Shown piece by piece: positions 11,150 through 22,400 of a stretch of 64,000 bases of DNA. This DNA is from Helopsaltes ochotensis (Eukaryota > Chordata > Aves > Passeriformes > Locustellidae). The first letter of the stretch is position 1. The number at the start of each line of letters is the position of its first letter. The notes under the pieces are model-generated. The model did not search any database. It was not told where the DNA came from and saw only the letters and a list, made by a program, of their open reading frames with translations. The DNA lies in assembly GCA_013400155.1 (NCBI GenBank), contig VXBM01000668.1, forward strand, positions 5,675 to 69,674, read 5' to 3'. Both the position numbers and the translations under genes were made by a program.

Positions 11150-14100
11150 TGGTTACACAAATGTTTTTCATTCTGCTTTGCCTTTCAAACTTAAGCAACC
11201 TTCAGGTCAGTTTTTCTTCTGCAGAATATATGTACATATATTAAAAAAGATTGATTTCAAGAAATTTGACTGATCAGATGCAAAATAATGTCTCTACACC
11301 CTGTCTTCTTCCAAGACCAGAGAGTAAAGAGATCAGCAAATGGCTGTAAGTTTTTAATAATCAATTCATTAACCCTGGATTTAGAAGACTAATGAAAACC
11401 AAGGTTTCAATAACTAAAACATGAGGTTTCAATAACTGTCGTTTAAAAACACTTAGGGGGAATGTCAGCCATCAGGGCACAGCAGCATATATCCATACCA
11501 CCCCACCCTACCTAGCATTCCATCCCTTGCACTCTGCAAAAAGTGCACCTGAGAAGAGTAGTTCACGAGCTCTCTCTCAGGATTAATTACAAAGCCTGGC
11601 TTTAACTCTGGTCAGTGTGTGAACAGTCCCCATAGAGTTGTGCAGCATGGCACCACAGCGTCAGTCATATGAGACCTCCCCACTGTCACCTCATCCATAC
11701 ACAGCAGCAACACACTGTTCTACAGAAGTACACAGCCACCCTCATTGTATTTCATGTCAGACTGATGCCATGCTGCTGACAAAACAGAGCATCAGGTGCT
11801 CTGCAAATGTGCACTACCAGCATCGAGATCTTTGCTTTTCTTTAATGTCTGCCACAAGCAAGCATTCAGCTTTGTTTCTCTGTAAATACTGAGTGAGGGA
11901 GGAAAGCTGGAATTTGAGCTTTGAAGACCACAATGCACAGTTGTGCACCCACAGCATGGGACCAAGGTCTCTCTTGCACTGAAATGAACACAGTTAAAGT
12001 CCTCCTTATATTTTTTAATCACTTCTTCAGTCTTTGGCTTGCTGTTCATTTTCTAGGGCAAACACTCCATTGTGCCTTTAATGTATTCCAAGCACATCAA
12101 TCTCATATGATCGGTTGTGTTTACACCCCCACCCCACCAGGCCCTTCCAAAGTGTTGGCAAGTGTCAGTGTTAAGGACATTTTTGAAAAGTTAGCAAATA
12201 CGCAAAATTGAACCAATATGGGAAAAGCAGGCCAAGTGACCAGAGTTCCAAGGAGGAAAGAAATTTTAAACTTCAATTCTGTGCACAGTTGGGATCAATG
12301 CAATGTGGCAAAACAGCCCCATCACTGGAGTGCTGCAGGAGGGCACGGAGAAGGCAGAGCACTGTAGGCAATGGACAGCCTAGCTGCACAGCACTCTGCC
12401 ATGAGACAGGGCATGGTTAAGGGCTCATGGATAATGGCCAGGAGCCGGCCAAACACAAGGGGTGGTATGGGGGCATCTGATGCGGACAACTTCAACAAGA
12501 AGCAAAGCAACTCTTAGGAAATTGGAGAAAGCTTCAAGATGGCAGGGCCAGGTGTTCCAAGGGACATTCCCCACTAGCAGTAGCATCTGGAAGGGCTGTG
12601 TGCTGGGGCACAAAAAAATCCACTGGGAATGGAGCCAAACGGGCAGTATCTCCACAGTATCTCCTGTGGGGTGCACCACAGGCAGGACACACAGGGCAGG
12701 GGGGTGGTGGAGGGCAGGGTCAGTGACAGCCCAGCAATCACCCAGCAGACCAGTGGGAACAAAACAGATGAAGAACTGGGAACAGGCACAGGCACAGCAC
12801 AGCCTGGACAGGGACTTGGGACCTCCAAGGTGTGACAGGGGAGGCCCAGGTGAGGCCTCTCCCAGCTCCTTCTCACGCTCACCTTAGCTGTTTCCCTGCA
12901 GCTTGATTCCAGATAGCATTGCACCAACCCAGTGTTTGCCTTGAGCAAAGGCAGCCATAACCCAAGAAAGACAGGTTTGATGTTTGTTCATCACTATGTT
13001 TTGAACACTGTGAAAATGAAGTGGAGAAATGTGGGTAAATGTTTGCAATGAAAAACTTGTGTTTTGTTTCCCTACACAACCAGATGCCACGACAACAGGA
13101 AGTACGGGTGTATCAGAGGGAGCTGCTTAGAAGGTAGAGGCTGGATGTAGAGAGGACAAGAGAGAATAGTAGGAAGGTTAAAAACAATCTTGACTCTCAT
13201 TTGTCTGTGCCTCCATCCTAACTTTCCTCAGGGAAAAGGAGAAGGACCATCTCTAAGGCAGGCATCCAGAATCACCTCTTTCTCCAGACTTTCCCAGTCC
13301 CACCAGGGAGATACTGAAGATTTCTGAGACATCTCCAAGTTGATACCAAGCAGGTATCTTCTGAAGGGGTACTCTGGTCTTGAGGTTTAGTACTTCAAAT
13401 GCAAAGGTCACTGTGGGCTCAGAGGCCACAAATATTTATGACTCCAGGGGTAGTTGATGGGTTCAGTGGAATAAATGCAAACACAGGAGGAACTGTCTTT
13501 GTTTTTTATATGCCACACCACAGGAAGTCAGGACATATTGTTACCACTGTGTAAGAGGTTGGGAAGCATGTATTCATTTATCCAGAATCAGCTCTTGTTT
13601 TTACAAGTAGAGTTTTTCTCAGCTGTTCTGCTATTGCCTTTCTAGAGCTGAAAGAAACCAAAAAAATGAAGGACTGTACCATCTGTCTCTGTCAAACAAA
13701 CTGGATCCCTCTGTTGGCTAGAATTACAAGCCTGTACATGACAGGAAGGCTAGCAAATCTGGTAATAAAAAAATTCTGCTTATTCCTTCTTAGAGCAGTA
13801 GAGGGAGAGAAGAGATCAACCTAAAATTCAGCATGGTCAGTGTTTCTTACACTTGATTAGCCTGCACAAATTCTTGCCATAAATCTCCCACAGTTCACAA
13901 ATCCTCCACCCAGCACAGGGAAAAAGATTCTAGAAGGTGATTAAAAAATGAAGAGGCCAAATGGAGGTTGCTCTGAACTAGCTTGTGGGATCCAAGAGTT
14001 TACCCTGTAAAGAGAATGCACTGTGAGAGGACTGACAATTAAACCACAGTTCACCTCTAGGCGACTGCTCTGGAGACTCCTCTTTCTACTGTGTACAGCA

Positions 14101-16253
14101 GTGGATGAACACGTTACCTCTTATGAAACACAGGCTGCTGACCGCATGAAATATCAGAATGTGGGTCACAATCGTTCTTTCCCTCACACTCCACTAAATT
14201 GAAATGAAGAATAATAAAACACTTAAAACTGAGATAAATATTTCTTATATCTTTGGATAATACCTATCTACCAGACTGCTCAAGATGGTCAGGATCGGAC
14301 AGATTCCACCATGAAAACAAAGGAAAAAAACTCCAGTTGTGCAGTTCCTGAGGTCTTTAAACAACACGGCTTGAGATTTTTGGCCACGGGGACAGCAGAA
14401 CATCACAAAACAAAAAAAAACCCCAAACCACACTCCCCAACAATAAGAACATAAAGTAGTTAGTCCTTCATGTTTCTTTATCATCCTGGGAGGTGAAACA
14501 GAGATTCACAGCAACAGATGGGCATTCACCATTTCTCTTTGAAAATGTTTTGGGGTTTATGTCCAGCTTTCAGTCCTGATCTAGGGAAGCCTGTAAGTCC
14601 AGTGTTAATGTCACTTTCCTGAACAGTTTTATTCATGGAGCCTAGTCATCATTTGCACTGCAGACCCCTGGGGAAAATGTTTAAGGTATGCCCAATAGAT
14701 GCTGTGTGCCACATCAGCAAAACACTAGTGGTGAGAAATTTCAGTGGGAATACTTTACTTAATCAAAACTATATATATTCTCATAGAAACAATGACTGAT
14801 ACTAATGACCAATACTCTATTTTTCATGGCCTCAAAATTAATCTTTCCTTTGACAGATTTGAAAGTAATTAAAAATTCACCAGCTATTAATCGAGAAAAC
14901 TTCTGTCCAAGCAGCTGAATTTCTTGGTGTAAATGCTATTCACATCCTTCTCCATTGCCACTATTTGGCTACCCGTTCATGAAACAGCCAGGCATTTGAT
15001 AGAAATTTTAAAATAGCCTGGTGCAAGGAACAATTCCATGAAAATTAAATTTGCCTTTCCAGCAATGTGAATAACCCTGGATTAGTAATTCCATTTGCCT
15101 GTGTCATCATACCTGGGCATGCATATGAATGAGCATCACCCATCTGAATGGCACCACACAGTTATTGGCACTTTGCAGATCCTGTGAAAGTTGACTCCTC
15201 CACAGACTGAGGTTGAAAGAACTTGGCAAGAAAACTGCCACAGTCCAAATACCAGGCAAAGGTGTGCCCTTGGCAAGTGATGACTAAGATCACCAAATTT
15301 TATTCTTTGTCAGATTATGTAATTTGAGGTTTTGTGTGTTAAAACAGGAAGGCTGCCTAGTTCTCCTTGGGCCTACTTCAGCACCAATGGACTCTGCATT
15401 ATCCCTGCCCTTTTAATCATATAATTTCTTGTTTATACATGATACAAATACTATCATCAGAATACAAATACATCATCAGAAAGGCAAGAAGTTAAGTCAG
15501 ATGGAAGCCAGCCCTATTTCTGGGGAGCAGAGATACTCATGTGCTCCGCTTATTTTTAGCAAAAGATGGTGGGTAAATCTGAGCCAGCACGTTTTTCATT
15601 CAATCTGTCCCCGGACACCAACAGATGGTGCTTCCTCGTGCCAACCACTAATGTACGTTACATTGGCACTCAGTGTCAGGACACAAAGCCCGCCAAGTCC
15701 CTGCTGAAATCTGCTGATGCCAGGAAATTTGATAATAAACAGCTAGCCAGGGACACAGTCCCAAATTTTCAGTCTATCTCCAAAGCAGCACAGAAGTTGT
15801 ACCTGTGCAATGGTGTCAGCTGCTCTGCACCTTGTGGCTATCAATACAGCAAAAGAGGGTCCTGGACTGGGGAAAAAGGGCTCCTGAGACCAAGCAGGTA
15901 TGTATCTAAAGATGAAGGGAGAGCCATCTGCTTCAGGGTAACTAGCTCTGGGCTTAAATCTGGGCTTTGAGAATCCTGACAGCCAGGGTCTTAATATCCA
16001 AACATTTGAACAAATGACAATTAATAAAAATCATTCTAAATACAAATATATGCATATATACGTGCATATATTACCTGGCAGAATGATTTTACTGTTTAGC
16101 ATTTCTTAGTGCCCCTTGAGCACTGAACAGACTAAATTCAGTCTCATGGGTCTACTTCCCTATGGCTACTAGTCCTAAATTATAAGGTCACCTGCAAAAG
16201 AAAATTCCACAGAACTCCTCTGAGGAGCTCACTGTTTTTCAGGTCCGTTGTGT
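11150..16253. other. Region downstream of FUT10, probably including its 3' UTR; no other gene recognised
   Basis: The right part (about 15.3-16.25 kb) is likely FUT10 3' UTR. A moderately GC-rich stretch at 12.32-12.88 kb has overlapping frames up to 141 codons on both strands but no family match. Alternating AT-rich sequence (TATATGCATATATACG type) lies near 16045-16070. Confidence 0.45.
15299..15304 (-). terminator. Candidate poly(A) signal AATAAA for FUT10
   Basis: On the minus strand AATAAA lies about 950 nt after the FUT10 stop, giving a plausible 3' UTR length. An ATTAAA at 15412-15417 is an alternative. Neither is proven, because there is no transcript evidence in the sequence itself. 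Confidence 0.35.
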
Positions 16254-16478
16254 TTATTCTTTGAATACAAGCATCCAAAATTCTTCAGCTGTAAAATTCT
16301 TGTTCCTTTCCACCAGGTGCCTCAGTGCCCAGGCTTCTTTCTTGGACTGCTCAAAGCTTGGTATCCACATCTTTTGGAGAGAAATCCAGCCAGGGTTTGA
16401 GGATGAGAACCAGAACGCCTCAGGTTTGGGGCAGCTCAGATGATTAACCTGAGCCTCCCACCGCTGGGGCAGCCATCC
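16254..16478 (-). CDS. FUT10: FUT10 coding exon 4 (C-terminus, residues 402-475, stop TAA)
   Basis: 225 nt after acceptor CATTGCCAG. It begins GWLPQRWEAQ and ends EEFWMLVFKE-stop, paralleling human FUT10 GLPPKRWEAE...SSQEFWGLVFKD; the segment SFEQSKKEAWALRHLVERN is the best-conserved core. The stop codon TAA overlaps an AATAAA hexamer on the minus strand (16258-16253), too close to serve as the only poly(A) signal. Confidence 0.95.
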   Translation of the reverse strand, partial: GWLPQRWEAQVNHLSCPKPEAFWFSSSNPGWISLQKMWIPSFEQSKKEAWALRHLVERNKNFTAEEFWMLVFKE

Positions 16479-19400
16479 CTGGCAATGAAGACGAATAAAA
16501 GGAGTTATTCAGGGACCCAGGCAAACAGAGAAGGAAAGTGCTACACCATCAGTAAACTGTAAAATCATGTCAGTTACACTTTTCTTCCCACTGCAGGCTC
16601 TACCCATGTCCCTGTGAAAGGCCTCCCCTAAATGTCTGGGACAAGATCAGTCATGCTGACAAGTCATGCTGAGTCTCAGATAAGGTTTGGCTGCAAATGA
16701 GCAGCACCAGCCAATACAAAATGAAATCACAAGGCAAGGAGTTATATTTTCACCCTTATATTTTGTTTTCATCTTAAATATGCACACACTTACTGAGATT
16801 TTTTTTCTAAGGGAGAAAAACAAGCTATGAATCTGGCCAGAAGAGTAAACTGGTCTTCAAAATTTTATTGACTAGAGTACCACAAAAGCATGGGGAAAGA
16901 ATATCTGTATCTATTTTCTACATTTCCATGACTGCACTCCTGACTCAAAAAGAGGACATATGTCCAGATTTGCACTGGTCTCAAACAGCAAAGTCTGGTT
17001 AAGTGTAATGCTTGCCAGTTTGTGAATCTCATCACTTCAGTTCACCTTAGTAACTTCAAAAGCTTTCTCCATCTCCCTTCTACTGGCTGACCATTTAATG
17101 TATTGCTCAGACGGTGATCAGCTAAAATAAGGCTTCTCACAAATACACAACCTGGCTCAAAAATTGATTCAGGGTTTAGCCACCAAATGTGGTTGCAGAC
17201 AATGGCATGTTGTCACTATAGTTTTGAATGTGCCCACATATACATAGAACCTGACAGTCACAGAGTCACAGATCAGAAGACAGGGATCTCTAGTTCAGTT
17301 CCCTTTTCCAAACAGGCGTAATCATATCAAATTGCCTAGGGCAAAATTGAGTTTAGTCTTAAAACACCTCCAGGGACAGAGATCCCACAGACTTTCTGGG
17401 CAACCTCTTTCCAAATGCTCCAGATCATGTGAAGAAGGTCAACATGTTAGGCTACTTTCTGCAACATGAAAAAAATCCCCTCCCTGAGCAAGCTTTTGGG
17501 CTGAAAATGACCACCAGCTCAGTGGTCAATGTCATGTGCTCACATACTGCAGTGCAGCACTGTGAGGAACACCTGTTCTGGTTGCACACCTGCACCTGCC
17601 AACACCTGTTTACATGAGGACGCACAATCCAATGGCACTGGAATACTGTGGCTGTCAGCTAGCCGGAAACCTGGTAACTAAACTTCCTGGGACAAACCTG
17701 ACCCTAGTGCCATTCTAAAGCCTCTCTGAGACACAAACACAAATTCACACATACCTTTTCTTTCCGTCTGATGTTCTCCCACACTCTGTTACAAACCATG
17801 CACTCAAAGATGTCAATGTAATTGTCCTGAGTGATATCTTGCACTCCCCACTTGCGTTCCTTCATTGTTCTAAGCAGTCTTGGGTTGGAAATATCCCCTT
17901 TCAGTTTCCATTGTAGGTAGGACTCATATTCTTCATCATTTGTATCCAGTGCTTTGATATAGCGGGCCAGATCCCGAGGGTGTGAAAAACTGGATACCAG
18001 GATTGCACTCTTGTTACTAGGAAGCCAGTCTACAATGCTGGGAGACCCAAAGTACACTGGCACCACTCCCAACTTCAGTGGCCGCCAGAGTTTTTCGGTG
18101 ATGTAATCTTCACAAATAGCATTTTCAAAAGCAAGAACGAACTTGTACTGCGCCAGTATTTTTAAAAAGTTTCCATCATCCATGGCAGCTGGATTTCTGA
18201 GATGCTGAGGAAGGTCTCTATTATGCAAACACTCCCCATAAGAGTCTACTTCAATGTGGCACATCAGCTCACGCACATAGCTGTCCCGGTCAGAAGGGGG
18301 GTTGCAGTCAGACTGCACATACACAAGAGGTGCAAGCCTTTTCCTCAGGCTATTTTTCATCTGCAGTGGGATCATGAACTTCAATGACTTCAGGACCTCT
18401 ACACCTTCAAGGTACTGAGTGGTCAGTGGCAGGTGAGAGTGGCGGCTAAATGTTGCAGTGTGGTTGAATAAGGTGATGGTTGCTTCGTGGAAGAGTTTGT
18501 AGTTGTTTTTTGGTGACTCTTCATGAAAAAGGGCCCAGTCATGGTATTCCTTACGAGGGAGAGGCAAACTGTCTATACTGAAGTCAGTACCTAGACAAAA
18601 GCACACAGTGTTCATCCTGCTCTTATCTGTCATGGGACACTACAACAACACAGAAGTCTAATTTTAATTTAGTATCAGCACTACAACCATCACATTTCTG
18701 ACACTATAAGGCAGTCATTTCAAAGAATGCAATTAATGCAAAGGCACAAGAGCATAGTGACAGATAAAACTGAATTTCACATAAGCATAAGAATCTAGAG
18801 AAGTGGGATTAGTAGTTAGTACTAGAAGTGGTTTCCTTTCATGTCATATTAGTTTAAAGGCCTCTCATTTCAAAGGATCACTAGGAATTTCATATTTTAA
18901 TGCACTGAAATGAGACCAGTATGATGTTTAATAATCCCCTGATTCTCTAAATAGGGGAACAGATGGTATTGCCTCTGTGATGTGAGGAAACTGGTTACTG
19001 AAGAATTCAATCTGGTTCTAGAAATAAAACAACTAAAAGGATGCTGAAATCCTGGACAGGATTAAGGAGAAAAAAAGAATTACTTCAAGTCTTGAAAAGA
19101 CATTGTACTGTAGAGACTTAGGAAGTCAAACTATTAACTTTTCAAAGAGCAAATTAAGAGGTGATGTATCACAGCCGCCTACCAGATACATAAAGAAGTA
19201 GCTTCTGGTAGAAGACATATCCTCAAAGTAATGCCAATAGTAGAAGAACTATCATATCTAAACTCTAAAAACAGTCGACTGCAGAAATTGGGAAAACTGT
19301 GGTAGAAGCCTTAGGACAAACCTAGATGACTTTTCTCAAACACTTGTCTGTGCAAAACTAGGTAGAAAGTGCCAGCTCATTAATGCAACCCTTGCTCTCC

Positions 19401-22400
19401 CTTCACTGCTATTGCACTACACTCTTACAACGAGCCTTAATGCAGATTAAATGCAAACTTGTTCCATTTCTGCCAAGGTACTTCCTCGCTGTCTTAGAAC
19501 TGTATCTGTTTTCTACTTAAGTGAAGGCACTGAGCATACAAAGCTTTTAGCCAATATTGTCAAGCAAGAGAGGTTCAAAAACTGAAACTAACACTGCAAA
19601 GCTGGTTTAGGAAACACAACGAATTTTTGTCTTCTGATGAACTACCATCTGTAGCAACAAAACCTTTGTGTAGTGAACTCCATGGCTGACTGCATCCAGG
19701 ACAATTGGGCATATAATGTCTTAGACAAGCTGTGTTCAAGCCAAATAAGGGGAATGCTGGTAAGCAGCAGATTCTGTGGAGGCAGGGTAATGCTTTCTCC
19801 ATGCCAACTTTCCTCTTTCACCGTAAGACAGAGATGCACAATCACAAGAAGCAGGGTCAAACATTGGCCATATCTCTACAAGGGGCTATGGACCACAAAA
19901 AACAGCAAAGCACCACACGTTTTATCTGGAACGCTTCATAAGGAGACTGCACATGCCTAATACTGTTACATCAGACACAAAAATCCCCACCCTGGAAAGG
20001 GACCTAGGTATTCCCATGCCCATTTAAATGTATATAACCCAGCACATTCTTTGTTTTGCAGGTCCCTACCCTCAACAAATGAAGACTGCAACCATGACTC
20101 CTACCACGGACATCCAAATTGCAATGATAAAGAATCATCACTGGATCCTTCAGAGGTGGTATTTTTCCTCTTCACTATCTACTTACTTCCGTTATCTCTT
20201 TCTCCTCTTTCTTTTCCTTGCATATTTTCTTCATTAGATTTTTATACTTTTATAGGAAAGAATCAGAAGAGCCACATACCTCCTTTCCACTGCAATTAAA
20301 TTTTTTTGAAATAAACCTGTCTGTTATATACATACCAGACATTCAGAGTTGTTTCAGTCTAATTTACCCAAGGGATCTATTAACAGGAACCTCAGTTACC
20401 ATCCCTTAGAGGTGGGTCATAAAACCATCTCACTCACATTTATAACTTCTCACTCTCCATTTCCCCCCTGACCTCAAACCACTGACAGCAAAAACAAAGG
20501 GATGCTAGCAGAAGTCTCACACAGAATACTGATCTGAAAACTAACATAATAAAGAAGATTTTTTAAAAATGCCCAGTGATCTCTGCAGCTGTATGAGCCT
20601 GCCAAAATGACTCCATTATAAAACTAATATGAGACTTTATTACTGGAGGAGAGATAGAAGTTAGCTGTCAGTAACATAAAAATCTCCTATAGAGCAAGAT
20701 CCTTCACGAGCATCAGGTGGGGTTTCTTAAGGCCACTAAACAACCACCTTCTGTCTTCTACTCAGGTCCTAAGTCCTCAACACTAAAAGGATGAAAGGCT
20801 ACGCCACACAATGAGAAATGCTATTTGCTTCTTCGGCTATTGATGTGTTATCTTGTTTTTGATGTGTTATTTTGTGATAGAAGAAGGTGACAAAAACTAA
20901 AAGTTAATCAAATTCTCATGGAGAAATTCATAAAGTCTATCTGGCCTTGAAAACACTTTGTTCTAAGTGATGCCAAGAAGAGAAATAACAGTGCATACCT
21001 ACAATAATGAAATGCTGTGCATTGAAATCACAGCACTGCAGCTCAGTCTCTTACAAGCGTGCTCCCTCGTTCAGGGAGTATTGCAGGGAAAAGGGGGTGG
21101 AAACACAGGCAAGAATGAAAGAAAGATAAAAAGGCAACACATAAAGCTTACCAAACTTAACTAACAGTTAAGTCAGGCAAAGAGAAACTCAAAGAAAAAT
21201 GCACTATAAAATTGCAGGATCTCAGAAAAATTTAGGCTGGAAAAGGCCTCCAGGATCATCAAGTCCAGCCTTGGACCAATCACCATGTTATCAACTAGAC
21301 CGTAGCACTGAATGCCATGACCAGCTGGTTCTTGAACAACCCTCCATTATCACCATTATCACCCTGGGCAATGCATTACAATGTTTGACAACCCTTTCCA
21401 TGAAAAAAATTCTCCTGATGTCCAACCTGAACCCTCCCAGATCCAGCCTGAGGCTGTGTCCTCTCATCCTGTCACTGGTTGCCTCGGAGAAGATGCTGAC
21501 CCTTATTTGGCTACAGCCTCTTTTCAGGGCATTGTAGAGAGTGATGAGGTCACCCCTGAGCCTCCTTTTCTCCAGGCTAAACAACCCCAGCTCCCTCAAC
21601 TGCTCCTCACTGACCTTCCTCTCCAGACCCTTCCCCAGTTTCGATGCCCTTCTCTGGACATGCTCCAGGACCTCAAAGTCTTTCTTGAAATAAGGGGCCC
21701 AAAATTGAACACAATACGGATCAGAGCACATCAGAAAGACTGAATTCAATACAACACCTAATCAATCTCAGTCCAGCAAGAAGACAAAAAGGATTAAAGG
21801 GAAGGTAACATCAGTATGCCCCCACCCCATGAGATGAAGGAAACAAGGAAGCATATGATGGAATAAAAAAATGCACAAAAAGACTAAAATTATGAGCAAT
21901 TTCGCTTTCTAACTATTAATTTGGAACTCTTAAATATGCAGAAGAGAAATATTTGCTGCTAGGAGAAGTTATGCATTTTAGAAGACATCTTCCACTCAGA
22001 AGTCATATTCCAAGGATTCAGTGCTCCAGTGCAGAACAGCTGGACATACTCTCTTGGGAACAACACCCCTGAGGCTCTTACAGATCCAGCTCATGCTGAC
22101 TCAGTCACATTGGCAGCTCTTGCTAAATACTACACTTTGTGAAATATGTGACACTGAAAAGGTGGAGTTGGGAATCCCTCCCAAAAATAGAGACAAAGCC
22201 TAGCAAGGGGATGCCACATTACATTTCAAAACATAAGATGGGGTGAGACTTGATGAAAGTTATCACCTACACTGAGAGGCTCCCCAGGCCAGGACAGTGA
22301 CTTGGGACAAGACGAGGAAAAAATTGTGTTCCTAATAAAGCAGTTGTGCTGGAAAACATCTACAACCTGTATTTTTCCTCAGTACTTTTCTTAACTTTTG

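Noticed and set aside
12322..12948. Overlapping 60-141-codon ORFs near 12.4-12.9 kb
   Set aside because: Frames on both strands in moderately GC-rich DNA, no recognisable family, no splice context.
15429..15970. 134-codon ORF just downstream of FUT10
   Set aside because: Plus-strand frame antisense to the likely FUT10 3' UTR; no family match.
21291..21749. 152-codon minus-strand ORF in FUT10 intron 2
   Set aside because: It is the C-terminus of CR1 ORF2 in a truncated LINE copy, not a host gene.
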